From Sporisorium sorghi (taxonomy: Eukaryota; Basidiomycota; Ustilaginomycetes; Ustilaginales; Ustilaginaceae), in the NCBI GenBank assembly GCA_023212695.1, contig JALCCG010000046.1:41039-105038 (forward strand): DNA of 64,000 nucleotides. The letters are read 5' to 3'. The notes beneath the pieces were generated by a model. That model saw only the letters and a program-made list of their open reading frames with translations, was not told where the DNA came from and did not search any database. Below, piece by piece: positions 36,001 through 47,400 of this stretch (position 1 is its first letter; every line of letters begins with the position of its first letter). A program made the translations under genes and the position numbers.

Positions 36001-39000
36001 GGAACGACGGGCACAACGGTCTTGTGGCTGGCAATGAGGTTGGAGAGGTCGAACACTTCACCGCGAATGGCGGTGAAGGAGGAATCGCCCTTGTGCGAGG
36101 CAAACTCGTTGGGACTGTAGACGTGCTGTTTGGGGCAGATGAGGGGTCCGAGGACGACAATGACGAAAACGGCGCAGCCGCAGATGAACCAGATGATGAG
36201 GTTGATGGCGAGCTTCTCGCGCCACGCTTGACGAATGTCGGGCCTCTTGAGCGAACGGAAGCGGCTCAGAATGAACGAAGGGACCCAGAAGGTGACGGCC
36301 CACGTGAAGGCGGCCCACTTGCGACGCGTCGAACTGGTACCGACTTCTTCAGCCACTTGGCCGAGCGGCTCTTCGGTGAAGGCAGCAGTGCCTGCCTTTT
36401 CGTTGAGACCATTCTTGCCCATGTCAGCAAACATGTTGCGAGAAGGAGCATACGCCTCGGATCCGATGACCGACGCAGGACCGCTGAGGGCTCCACCAAA
36501 GCTGCGCCTGGGGAAGGTGCCAGACATGCCCGAGTATTGGCTCTTGACCTCCTCGAGCGCATCGTCGTGGTCGGCAGCACCACCTCCGACGAGGGGCAGG
36601 GCGACAGAAGAGCGCTCCTTGAAAGGGTCGCCGTAAGCACCGACAAAGTCGTGGCTGCGGTTGCGCATGTGGTCGTCGTTCAACACAGCCACAGGAGAGA
36701 AGGGGTCGTCTTCACCGCGTGCTGCTGCGTCGGCATCGAGCTGAGCTCGCTTCTCGTTGTTCTTGGCCTCTTCCGGATCGGCGGCACGGAGCTCGTCTTC
36801 AAGCTCGCGGAAAGCGGTGTGCGAGAGAAAGACCTTGACGCGACCCGAGGCGACCTCTTGATCGGACCAGGACATGACCTCGCGAGCCGCCGAGAACTTC
36901 TGCTTTGCCTCGCCCGAGACGGCGTTGCGCATCTGGATGGCCTCGAGCGAGGGAACGTCGGCGTAGCGCTGGCAGAACTCCTCGTAGGTCATGCTGACGC
37001 TGTACTCGTTGAGGAGCTTGCGCGACATCTCCGAGAGGCCAAGAGTGGTGATCTGCTGCTTGACGACGCGAGCCTCAAACTGGTTGGGCAGCTGATTGTC
37101 GTTGGGTCGGAGGCAGAGCGTGAACCAAGTCTTGGTCTCTTCGAGCGTCTCGAGGAGCAAGTCGAGTGCGCCGCGGAAGTCGCCAGCCACGCATCGAACG
37201 GCGTTCTTCTTGGTGGTGGAAGCGTCACCGGCATCGGCAGCGTCGTCGTCCGAGTCGTCGTCGTCGTTACCCTTCTTGACCGTGTTGCTGCGCTTGATCG
37301 TGTTGCCGCGGTTGGGACGGCGTGTGGATGGTGCACGCATGGGCCTGACGGACTGCTGAGCTGCGACGATGGTCTGGTCGTTCTTGGGATGCGACTGCGT
37401 CTTGAGCACCTTAGTGTTGAAGATGCCGCGAATGAAGGGGATGGTGGAGCCAGGCGCGAGCGTGGGATCGGAACCGAGTTTGCCAGAAGACTCTTGCTGG
37501 TTGCCTCGGAGAAGCGAGACAAAGTCAGGGCTGACCACCTCGCTGTTCTTCTCAAGCAAATTCTCGCTGGTGTAGGTGACGGCGCTGTTGTAGTGGCTGA
37601 TGGTGAAGCTCGAGAAGCCGCTGCGGTCGGCGGGGCCCACCTTGAAGGAAGGGTGGTTGCCCCATCGCTTGCCAAAGGCCTCGATCATGGTCTGGTCGCT
37701 CTTCTTGGGCATCCTTCGCGCCTGGTCGTCCATGATGTGGATGAGACCACCGGGCTGGTTGGTCATGAGACGCAAGGTCTCTGCATTGTCGAAGTAAGGG
37801 ATCTCGGGAGAGAGGTGGCTGATGCCCTCGTCGGCGAATTCGTCGCGCTGCTTCTCAAAGACGCTGCGGAGCATGAAGCGGTGCAGGTTCTCGCAGGCAA
37901 AGTTGATGCAGAATTGGTCGAGCGAGTTGCCTTTGGAGAGGTTCTGGAAGCCGGGAAGGTCGAGAAGGCCGATGAAGGTGTCAAAGTCGTCGCGGCAGAG
38001 CTTTTCGTTGAGGCTCTCGTTGACCCAGGCAAACAGGAGCGAGTAGAGCGATTTGGCGAGATCGTCACGATGATCGGAGGCGCCATCGGCATCGAGGAGG
38101 ATGGTGCAGACCTCGTTGCGGATGAGCTTGGTCTTGTAGGTGAGCGCCTCCTGGAGCGACTTGGAAGAGATGCCGAGGTACTGGGCCACCTTGTCAAGCA
38201 CCTCGGGATTGCGGACCGTGGCGGAATCTTGGGTGCGGTGGCGGTCGTAGTGGAATTCGATGTTGCCGAGGTGAAGGATGGCAGCGAGGACTTGACAGAT
38301 GGAAGCAACGTGACGTTTGGAGAAGCCGACGTTCTTGAAGGCGAGCTTGAGCCTGTTGAACTTGGCGGCATCCTGGCTATCGCTGGTGCGCGAGGTCTGA
38401 CCGAGGTATCGGAACGAGGCAGCATCGTGGATGCCAAGATACTCCTTCTCCTCTTCCGAGGCACCGGCAACCATGTAGTGGAAGACGTGGAAATTGCGTT
38501 CGCTAGAAGCGGCGCTGACGACACGGTTCTTTTCAAGGTAGTAGTCGAGGGTCTTTGCACCGACGAGCTTGCCCGAGTCGGAGAATTGGAGTTCGGTGTA
38601 CTTTCCAAAGCGAGAGGCATTGCTGTTGTCGAGGGTGCGCGAGTTTCCGAGTGCTTCGAGGATGTACTCGGCAGAGGGGACCTGGACACCGAGCTTGGAG
38701 CCCTTTTTACCCGGCGCGGCTACACTGAGGTCGATGAGGGCGCGAATGGCGAGACGACGGACTTCGCTCTTTCCACTCGAGGTGTCACCGCTGTAGATGT
38801 GTAGTATTGAGGGGCAAGGAATGTCAGCAAATTCGAGACTAAGTCGAGGCAGAGCCGGAGAAAAGAGGGAGGGAAGAAAAGACTTACGCCATGAGCAAGC
38901 TCTGGTCTTGGCCGGTGCGTCGCATGTAAAAGTAGGCATTGCAAGCGTGAGCAAAGATGTGTGGGGGCAGAGCGGCACCGCGAAGCTGCTTGTTGGTTTC

Positions 39001-39219
39001 GCGGTAGTCTCTTGTGTATTCGCGCAAGGTGTCATCGCTGTTGCGGTTTCCGGAGGAAGCGTACGGGTTGACCGAGACGAGGATGGAGTCGGAGAGGGCG
39101 GTGTAGGGCAAACCCGCATAGAATCTATCGCGAAGGACGGAAAAGATGGTGTCTGGGGTGATGTTGGTGAGCTGCGAGAGCTTGGCCACCTCTTCGGATG
39201 GTGGGTGAACCGCCGACAT
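33075..39219 (-). CDS. MCS1: Myosin motor-domain chitin synthase (class V/VII, Mcs1 type)
   Basis: Plasma-membrane chitin synthase fused to an N-terminal myosin-like motor; polymerises GlcNAc from UDP-GlcNAc. Exon 1 is 39219-38888 and exon 2 is 38790-33075, with a 97 bp intron (GTAAGT...CAG) just before the P-loop. 2015 residues. The motor (about 1-780) has P-loop GDTSSGKS, switch I NASRFGKY and switch II DLPGFQ. Two membrane helices and a cytochrome b5-like domain (GEVFDLSNLIASH) follow. The GT2 catalytic domain shows QVDADTE at about 1440 and QRRRW at about 1594-1598, with further membrane helices. The C terminus has a Gly/Gln-rich stretch and a DEK-C-type domain (last ~60 residues). The motor P-loop departs from the myosin consensus GESGAGKT. 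Confidence 0.96.
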
Positions 39220-39586
39220 GATGTCAAGCAAGGGTGTGAGGCAACGGCCAAGCGCCGACGAGCCGCGGCCGTTGAAGAGTAGAGGTGATTATCGAAGAGG
39301 ATTGAGGACAAGCTGATGCACAGTGCAGTAGACGGCGATGGACTTTGCGTGGCAGCTCCAAAAGGTTTCCGAGGTCGAGAGGTAAGATGGGAATCCGAGC
39401 GTAGATCTTTTGGCTGACGATGTTGCTCCTCGATGTTTTTCGGAAGCGGAGACGATGGATCTAGGTGGCGAAGCAAAGTCGATCGCACACGTTGAAGCCA
39501 GTAGGAGAGGCGGAAGGAGGAGATTGGATCTGGCGTGGAGAATGCGATCTGAGCGAGATGAAAAGCCAAGAGCCAAAGGGTCAGCA

Positions 39587-39609
39587 GCAAGCAAGCAAGC
39601 AAGCAAGCA
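39587..39609. repeat. (GCAA)n tetranucleotide repeat
   Basis: Between five and six GCAA copies in the chitin synthase 5' region. Its reverse complement class is TTGC/GCTT, which recurs at 44153-44188 and, shorter, near 6043-6058 and 20875-20890. Confidence 0.85.
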
Positions 39610-40026
39610 TGCACGCCCTTCGAATGGGATTGGAGGGTGCTGTCTATGGCCAAGAGGAGCGGGAATGTATGGAAAGAGGAGAAGGAGAACGAGGAGGTGA
39701 GATGGTGCAATGAGATGGCGAAAGCCAGAGAATTGCAGCAGTATTCGATTCGATGCCACGACGAGGAGCAGCGAGAGGAGCGAAAGCAGGAGCGAGAGCA
39801 GCAGCAGCAGCAGGAGCAGCAGCAAGCAAGCACAGCCAAATTTGACGGCGCTTCAGGGGGATTTTTTTGGCCCGCACAAAAAGACGCACATCGACGCAAC
39901 TTGGCCAGCCAAAAAAAGTGATCTCTTGAAATTTCCACCGAAAATCCCAAGCCAAACGCACTCCTCGATGTCGGCTGCCTATGTCGCTTGGCGTGCGCTG
40001 GCGGCGTACAGTAGACGTTGCCAAAC

Positions 40027-40073
40027 AAATAAAAATAAATAAAAAATAAAAACAAAAAAAAGGGGGGGGGGGG
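40027..40073. repeat. AAATAAA-rich tract ending in G13
   Basis: Degenerate AAATAAA/AAAATAAA units followed by an A8 run and thirteen G bases. It lies in the chitin synthase 5' region. Comparable A/T tracts occur at 40427-40468, 52204-52227 and 61096-61140. Confidence 0.8.
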
Positions 40074-40747
40074 GCAAGGAGACGCACAATCGTCGTTTGC
40101 CATTTCATAAGCCTCGCTTGAGGTTGGTCGTGTGTCTGTTCTTCGGAACCCCCTCATCGTGCCATTCAGACAGTGGTATTGAAGAGCAGCAAACATGAAA
40201 GGCTCGTGCGTCGAACTGCAACGCCAATCGACGGGGATCCACCTTGACGCTGTTTTCGAAGAGAAGAGTCGAATCGACCGGATCAAGGGTCCTTTTTAGT
40301 GTTGGATTCAGTCAGAGACTCCTTCGTGGAATGCTTTGCTCAAAGGGGACACCGCACACACCCACGCAAGCGAGACGAGGTTCAAGCAAGGGTCTCTCTC
40401 GAGTCTGCCAGCGTGTGCGAATTCGTAAAAATAAAAAAATAAAAATAAATAAATAAATAAATAAAAATGAAAAATTGGAAAGCGGCTTGTTTGTCTCTCA
40501 ACTCGTCCGGCTTCATGGTTTCACGGCACGGATCTCTCTGAAGGCGTTGTTCTCGTCGTGTCGACGATACAGGATTCGGCAGCGAAAAGCCGTGTATCGA
40601 CCTGGTGTCAGTTGATGCTACTCAAGGGTGTGGTGTCCATTGACTGCGGCCATCGAGACGTCGGCTGGTGTGCGTGCGCGTGTGGGCAGAGATGCAAAAT
40701 CCACCTATTGGCGTGCATCATCCGTCAACGCTGTCTGCTCCCACCAT

Positions 40748-40749
<2 letters not shown>

Positions 40750-40782
<33 letters not shown>
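40750..40782. repeat. T33 homopolymer
   Basis: Thirty-three consecutive T bases upstream of the chitin synthase gene. Length in the real genome may differ because such runs are error-prone in sequencing. Confidence 0.9.
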
Positions 40783-40783
<1 letters not shown>

Positions 40784-41282
40784 GTCTGAGAAACTCTCGC
40801 TCCTTCCGATCGTCGAGTGTGTTCTTCTTTTCAAGATCCGCGGTCAACAAGCCACCGCTCGTCAACTCATCCTGCATTCCGCCTCTGTTTGCTGATCACT
40901 CTTCCTCGCTGGACCGGCGAGGACAGCTCATTCGGAACAAACGTCGTTCCATCCTTAAGCTCCAACGCTGTATGGGGCAAAGTCGGCGAGCCGACTTTCG
41001 GCTTTGACAAGAAATCTCGTTTACAAGCCAGACAGACGCGCGAACAGAAAGTGTCAAGCGACGAGCCTCGGATTTCCAACGCCTCGAACTGAAATCTCGA
41101 ATCAAAAATCGGCAGGCTGCAGTTCACGCCATCTTGCATCAAGCGAGCTGGCGGCCTCTCGATCATCTCAACACCGTGCACACTTCGACCATCGTCGAAG
41201 CACACCATCATGCAGTCAATATTGAGAGAGCAAGCAGCAACTCCATTGAACGTGTTCAAACAAGACTGGACAATCACTGCCT

Positions 41283-43691
41283 CTAGAATCCATCCTTGAG
41301 CTTGAGCCGGTTGGTGGCCTTGTCCATCACCGCCACTTTGCGCACCGCCACACTCAGCTGGTCCTTGATGTGCGGCTCCGACTTGAGACGCTTTCGGAAG
41401 TGCTGCACCAGCTCGCTCGTGTTGGCAATCTTGCCCTCCCGAATCAGTTGGATGATCTCGGCTTCCACCGCGTTGGCAGGCACACGCGGCGCACCGGGGC
41501 TGCCAGCACGCGAAGCTGGTTTCGAGCCAGGCGGCGATCCCGAAGGCGAGCCAGCTCTCGAGCCAGTGCCGCCGCCCACCTTGACACGCTTTGCCTCGGG
41601 ATGACCGCTGGCCACATTCGATCCAGCTGCGGCCGGAGTCGGATTAGCAGGGCTGTCGGCTCTGCGTTTCAGTCCAGACGACGACGCTGCAGGACCACCA
41701 CCAGCAGAGGCATCCGAAGAAGCAGCGAGCGGTGGCGACTCTACACGTCCCGGGCTGACGCTGCGAGCCAGGTTGGGACTCGACGAACGACTGACCTGCT
41801 TGCTGCCGATCTTGGACGCACCGCGCGTGGGACTCGTAGCGCGTTGAGCCAAGCTCGCGTGTCCGGCGCCAGGTCGCTGCTGCGTCTGGCTGCTTCCCAG
41901 TGTGACCGGTCGCTTCTCGACTCGATCCGTCGGCGTGTTGGAGCCCGAAGCCGTTTTGGAGTCGGGTTTGCCCTTGTTCTTGATCGCTTCCTTTTCCTTT
42001 CTCTCGCGCTCCTCGCGGGCCAGTTGGATCGCCTTTTCCGGATTGGCAACGTACGATTCCTCTTCGTCCTCGTCCGAATCATCCGTCGCATACGGGTTGC
42101 GTCCATCGTCATCCTTCTCGTACGCTTCGTTGCCCTCACGCTTGGCAAGCGCGCGCATGATCTTCATCATCTGCTTGCCGCTGCCCGTCAGCATCTGATC
42201 CTCGTCTTCGGGTGCGCTCGCCTCTTCGGCCGCATCTTCATCGTCGCCCACATGGTTGGCACGAGCCATCTCTCGCTTGAGGCGCTCCTCGAGCTCCTTA
42301 GCCTCCTCGTCGTCCACCACATCGGCTTCGGGATCGTGCGTCTCTTCATCGTCTGCAAAGTCTTCTTCATAGTCGAGTTCGTCGTAGCCAGCACCGGGAC
42401 TGTCTTCCCTCTTTCGTCTTTGCGCGCGACCGGCCCCGTCATCGTCATCGTCGCGCAACAGCTCTCCGCCGTGCACCGCCATGAGGTTGCGACGACGGCC
42501 TGCGCCAAATGACATGCCTGTGGGCAGCGAAAGCTGGTTGACCTGCGGCCAGTTGCGCCACGCGGCACTGTCCTCGCTCCTGCTGACCGAAGAAGAGCTG
42601 GCCGAGATGGGCTTGTTGCGCAGAGCCCATCGATCCATCTCCTTGGTCTTTTGATACTTTTGGTACTCCTGCTCCACCTGCTCGTTGGTCATGGTGGAAT
42701 GCTTGGGCTTTTGCAGGAACTTGTACATGCGAGAGACGGGCACCACCTTGAACCCACCGGCATCACGCTCGTCAAAGACGAAGAGCACATGGAGCGAGGA
42801 GGCTTCGGAGCTCGAATCGCCCTCGAGCTTTCCGATCCAGGGTGCATGCGAGGTGGAAGAGGACGCACCAGATTCTTGCTTGATGCTATCCTCGGGCTTG
42901 ACTTTGTTGCCGCCGCTGCTGCTGCTCGAGTCCTGCATCTTGTTGTCGCCGTTGGCATCCTTGTCGCCAGATTTGGACTGCTTGGCTTTGAGCTCGTCGA
43001 TGTGGTCCTGCAGAGCGCGTGCACCGGTGGGGATGGGTGTACGTATGCTTTCCCACTCGTCCGAAGTTTCAAAGTCTTCAAGGACCCAGGGGAAATGCTC
43101 TTCCTTCATGGTCTTTCTTGCGCTGTCTGCCGCCTTGTGGATCTCTCGCACCTTTTTCTTGAAGAGCTTGCTTTTGATAGGACGAGCGCTTCCACCCGGT
43201 GCAATGAGACTCTGGTCGGCACCTGGTCCTTTGGGAGCCACTTCCTTTTTGATGACTTCCTCGATGCGCTGCAGATCATCGTCGGGCCCAGGCCATGTCA
43301 GCGGCTGGCCATCCTTGCCCATCATGGGACGGTTGTACTTGTCTGTGATCGGATCGCCTGGGTTAGGACGAGGCAACTTGAGCCTGGGCGGGTTCTTGCG
43401 ATTAAGCTTGAGCGGCGGAATGAACTGAGCCGAGTCGTTGGGGTCGACGCGGGTGTGATGCGCAAACTTCATGAGATGTGTGAGCCACTGTCCGCAGTCG
43501 GTCGAGAGTAGCGGAATGTCACGGTAGGTGGTGGGCGGCGGTGGTGGCAGATCCTTTTTGTCTTCTTCGGCCTTGAGGTTGGAGCGAGCATTGCTGCTGC
43601 TGCCGTTGGCGGGCCGTGGTCTCTGCACGTTGGCTCTTCCATTCTCTGTCTTGATGCTGGCCGAACCAGGCTCAGCTTTGACGGGAGGCAT
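41283..43691 (-). CDS. TFG1: TFIIF alpha subunit (RAP74/Tfg1)
   Basis: Large subunit of general transcription factor IIF, which binds RNA polymerase II and acts in initiation and elongation. 802 residues, single exon. The ATG at 43691 begins MPPVKAEPGSAS; the frame stays open upstream without family similarity. The N-terminal region carries the TFIIF dimerisation fold, with FPWVLEDFETSDEWES recognisable around residues 200-216. The middle is highly charged (EEDFADDEETHD, runs of Asp/Glu and Lys/Arg) and then Ser/Pro-rich with many SP sites. The last ~70 residues form the winged helix of RAP74 (ELVQHFRKRLKSEPHIKDQL...LKLKDGF), which contacts the CTD phosphatase in other species. A possible short 5' leader intron (donor at 43822) is not proven. 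Confidence 0.9.
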   Translation of the reverse strand: MPPVKAEPGSASIKTENGRANVQRPRPANGSSSNARSNLKAEEDKKDLPPPPPTTYRDIPLLSTDCGQWLTHLMKFAHHTRVDPNDSAQFIPPLKLNRKNPPRLKLPRPNPGDPITDKYNRPMMGKDGQPLTWPGPDDDLQRIEEVIKKEVAPKGPGADQSLIAPGGSARPIKSKLFKKKVREIHKAADSARKTMKEEHFPWVLEDFETSDEWESIRTPIPTGARALQDHIDELKAKQSKSGDKDANGDNKMQDSSSSSGGNKVKPEDSIKQESGASSSTSHAPWIGKLEGDSSSEASSLHVLFVFDERDAGGFKVVPVSRMYKFLQKPKHSTMTNEQVEQEYQKYQKTKEMDRWALRNKPISASSSSVSRSEDSAAWRNWPQVNQLSLPTGMSFGAGRRRNLMAVHGGELLRDDDDDGAGRAQRRKREDSPGAGYDELDYEEDFADDEETHDPEADVVDDEEAKELEERLKREMARANHVGDDEDAAEEASAPEDEDQMLTGSGKQMMKIMRALAKREGNEAYEKDDDGRNPYATDDSDEDEEESYVANPEKAIQLAREERERKEKEAIKNKGKPDSKTASGSNTPTDRVEKRPVTLGSSQTQQRPGAGHASLAQRATSPTRGASKIGSKQVSRSSSPNLARSVSPGRVESPPLAASSDASAGGGPAASSSGLKRRADSPANPTPAAAGSNVASGHPEAKRVKVGGGTGSRAGSPSGSPPGSKPASRAGSPGAPRVPANAVEAEIIQLIREGKIANTSELVQHFRKRLKSEPHIKDQLSVAVRKVAVMDKATNRLKLKDGF

Positions 43692-44152
43692 GGCAAGGTG
43701 GTCCAGCAAGGAGGAACGCTGTGACGTGATAAAAGACTCGATCGAGAGGTGATGTTCTTCTGGAAAGTAGCAGTTGCAGTAGCCAAGCAAGGTTGATCTT
43801 TCGAAGCTAACGTTAAACTTACTCCACTTCATTTGGCTTTCTCGCACGGATCGCTGTGTTTCTCTCTTCTTTGGCTCGACGCGTCTGCTGAGCTGCTGCT
43901 GCAGTTGCGAGTCCGCGGCACGACACCACAGAGGCATCGCGCTCTGTGGGAACGGGAAGCAGAGCAACGCAACACACAAAGCTCTCAGACCCTGAATCAT
44001 TTCAGTTCTGGCAAGGCCAAGCCAAAGCCAAAGCCGAGCCGAAAAAGGGGCGTCACTCACACAAACCAAAGAGCTCGCTTGATCCGAATCATCGTCAAAC
44101 ACACTCTCTCACAGCTACTGCACAGCAATCCACAGCTTCCCACGGCGGCTCA

Positions 44153-44188
<36 letters not shown>

Positions 44189-44426
44189 CGAGGCGTAAGT
44201 GACAATAGGCAGAAAAGCGTGAGAAAGTGGTGCATCAGCATTGCATCTCTCTCATCTTCGGACCAAGACCCGAACCTGCATGTAGAAACACTGACTGACA
44301 TCTTCGACCTGCTTCCTTCTGCTCAGCATTCAAGCTGCTCTTCCGTGTCACCTTCAATCAGGATGGCGTCTAGAAGCTGAAAGTATCATTATTCATCAAT
44401 CGATCAAACGAGGCAACTCAGCAGCC
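43692..44426. promoter_or_regulatory. Divergent promoter region, TFG1 / thymidylate kinase gene
   Basis: 735 bp between divergent genes. It contains (GCTT)9 at 44153-44188. A GTAAGT at 43822 on the minus strand and a CAG about 60 bases later could be a 5' leader intron of TFG1. No TATA box is clear. Confidence 0.45.
44153..44188. repeat. (GCTT)9 tetranucleotide repeat
   Basis: Nine perfect GCTT copies in the divergent TFG1/thymidylate kinase promoter. Same class as the GCAA array in the chitin synthase promoter, read on the other strand. Confidence 0.92.
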
Positions 44427-47400
44427 ATGTCGAGCTTCAAACCATCGGCCGTGCCGCAGGGCAACGGCGGCGTCGACACCGATCGCAGTCCGAGGAGAAA
44501 GCTGTCGACGGATCTCATGAGGATCAAAAACTTTCCTTCCACGCTTTCACTCCGTAAGGCAGATGCGGACACAGCACCGTCGCGCTCCGATACGCTCCAG
44601 ACGAGCAGCAACACATTCTCTCGCTTCAAGGCGTTCGGATCTCGCAACTCGTTGGGTGCAGACCAAGCCGACACTTGGACCGACTCGAAATCCTCGAAAA
44701 GAACTTCGAGACTGCTCGACGCATTCAAGCCTTCCAAGAAACCACCACCATCCTTCGAAGTGGTTCGCAAACCACCCAACCGCAGCACCACCTCCTTCCA
44801 CTCTTCCTCCCATCAACCATCCCCACACCTCGAGGTTCACAGGCCAGACAGCCGTCTCTCATCGCACGATGCTCCTCCGGATGTCCCCCAAGCAGCACCT
44901 AGAATATCCTTGTCAGCGCCGACGTCAGATGTGCCAGTGCAACAGCAGCCTCACTTTGACACTGCCGTCGCAGCATCTTCCCAGCCGACACAGAACGGAC
45001 TCAGTGCTCGACCTCCGTATCCACCATCTACATCAAAGACGCGAAAATCCACCGGCGCCCTCAATGCAGCCAACAGCCGCAGGACGTCCGATCCACACCT
45101 CAACTTGGCCTCTAGTTGCAACTCGGCTGCGCAATCGCCCTCTGCCAGTCCCAACTTGGAGCCAGCCAACGGCAGCTTCAGCCTGCATTCGTTCCGCAAC
45201 GTCCGATCTGCCAGCGACGTGTCCACGCCCGACGACCTCAGCGTGCGACGCCACTCAAGAGTGCAGAGCATGATCTCGGTCGACGAGTACCTCACGCCAG
45301 GCGAAGAGCTGCCCGAACCTCACTTCGCTGACGATAACAGCAATGCCTCTCGACTAGCTGGTACTACAGCCGGCCCTGACAGAGCTCAATCTACAAGTCC
45401 CAGCCCCGTTCCATCCAGCACAAAACCAGCCAGAATCTCGGCAGCCAAATTCCGTCAAGCCTCGAGACAACGCAGCGAGAGTGGTACACTACCCACCGTG
45501 GAATCCATTCAAGTGGGAGGCTCAGGCTTCGTCAGGCCGCAACGATCCAGGACACCCGCGCAAGACTTGGCAGCCATGGAGGCTGTGCTCGCACAGACTC
45601 ACAAATCCACACATCGCTCCTCGGATGCCAACGATCGACGCAAAAGCACGGATCCAGCAGCCTCCCTTCCTGCATCTGTGATTGCACCCAACAGGAACGA
45701 TGAATTGACACGCCGCAAGCGCGGCTTTTTCATCGTTGTTGAGGGCCTCGATCGAGCAGGAAAGAGCACGCAAGTGGAGAGGCTTGCCGAGCATATGCAG
45801 GCCAAAGCCATCAAGTTCCCAGAGCGAACCACCGCCATCGGCCAGATGATCAACTCATACCTCGCCCAGACAAGCGACCTCGACGACCAAGCCATCCACC
45901 TGCTCTTCTCGGCCAACCGCTGGCAATGCGTCGCTTCCATCAAAAAGACGATTGATGCTGGCGAAAGCATCGTCTGCGATCGCTACGCCTTTTCGGGCAT
46001 CGCCTATTCCGTCGCCAAGGGTCTCGCGTACGACTGGTGTCGCAATCCTGACGTTGGCCTTCCTCTGCCGGACCTCACCATGTTCCTAGACCTCGATGCA
46101 GAGACTGCCGCAGCCCGAGGCGGTTATGGCGAAGAGAGGTACGAGAAGCTCGAGTTCCAAGCTAAAGTGCGCGACGCGTTCACTCGCGTGTCTCAGGACG
46201 TCAGATCACATGGTGGCAGGTGGGTCACCATCGACGCAAGCAAGACGCTCGATCAGGTCACCGACGACATCCAAAAAGCGGTGCAGAGGGTCACATCGTC
46301 CATCGATCGAGTCGGAGCAAAGCTTGGGCAGCTCTTTGTCTCGGAGCGCCCACCCAACTCGCGCGCGGGGTCGAGCAGCGAGCTTTTTCCTCCTGGCGCA
46401 GTGCCTGCTGTCAAGCGATCGTCCATGTCGTCCGAGAATTCCGATAGGAGAGGCAAGTCGTTGGATCAACCTCGCATTCAAGTCAACACTGCGGTGACCA
46501 ACGGAAGCTTTCCCGCCTCAAGACCGTCAGGCTCGCCCTTGACCTACACAGAGCAGCTTGCGGCCGTGCGAGCTGCCGCTGCCGGAACGCTGTCCGGCTT
46601 CTTTGGCGGCTCGAGCGCCACCGTCGACCAGCAGCCGTCCCCTGCGACGGGCGAAAAGCAGCTTCCCGCAGCGGACGGTCCTTCGCCAGTCAATGCGACG
46701 CGCGGGCAGGGTTTCGACTCTGCGCGTTTGCTGGCCAAGCATCCAGATGGCTCCGGCAGGAGACGCACATTGATTGACGTGATTGGAGAAATCGAAAACC
46801 AGCCACAACAAGCGGCGTGGTCCGATCACCGTCGGTCGATCTCTGCCGCTGCTGAATCCACCTCGCCAACGCTGCAGTCGCCCGTGGACGGATTTCAAAG
46901 CACCTTTGCGCAAGCCGGCCGTGTGCGACGAAGCACCGATCAAGGGCGCGTGCCTCAGCTGCCCACCATTGCAAGCAGCGGTGCGCCAGTCGTTGCGGCG
47001 CCTCGCAGCACGTCGCTGACGGTGCAATCTGGGGAGGGCAACGGCCAGAAGCCTCTGCCTCTGTCGCCGACCATGCGGGCTTCTTCCTTCTCATCGAACG
47101 GAAACGTTGGCGGTGCAGACCATTCCCTGAACCCTTATGCGGCCAACGCTCGATCGTCGACATTGTCTCCATCGGCCCGCACCGCATCTCCTGCTATCAC
47201 CACGTCTTCACGCAGCTCGCTCGCCAGTCCTCCTTTGCCGGTCTCGTTATCGACATCTCCCGTTCCACGACCGGCCAGCACAAGCCCTGCAGACTATGCC
47301 GCGTATGCTGCCAACGCCAGCGCCAACGCGGACGCGAACCCGCTGAGCTCGCAGCACCTGTCGATGCTCAACGTGCAGCAGAACCAGGCCGAGATGCAGG

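Larger units (their letters stand above)
39220..41282. promoter_or_regulatory. Long upstream region of the chitin synthase gene
   Basis: About 2 kb holding the chitin synthase promoter and the 3' UTR of TFIIF alpha. It is rich in simple sequence: (GCAA)n at 39587-39609, CAG/AGCAG runs near 39800-39825, AAATAAA-type tracts at 40027-40057 ending in G13 (40061-40073), AAATAAA arrays at 40427-40468, and a T33 tract (40750-40782). The chitin synthase frame stays open upstream of 39219 through this DNA, but without an ATG or motor homology, so no gene is called. Confidence 0.5.

Noticed and set aside
34422..38804. 1460-codon open frame antisense to the chitin synthase gene
   Set aside because: It mirrors a highly codon-biased GC-rich gene; strong third-position bias removes stops from one antisense frame. 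The translation is Asp/Glu/Val-rich with no domain.
39220..40286. Upstream extension of the chitin synthase frame (over 300 codons)
   Set aside because: It crosses simple repeats, lacks an ATG in good context, and the conserved motor start matches 39219.
43692..44102. 137-codon upstream extension of TFIIF alpha
   Set aside because: It has no TFIIF similarity and includes a candidate leader intron; the ATG at 43691 fits the family.
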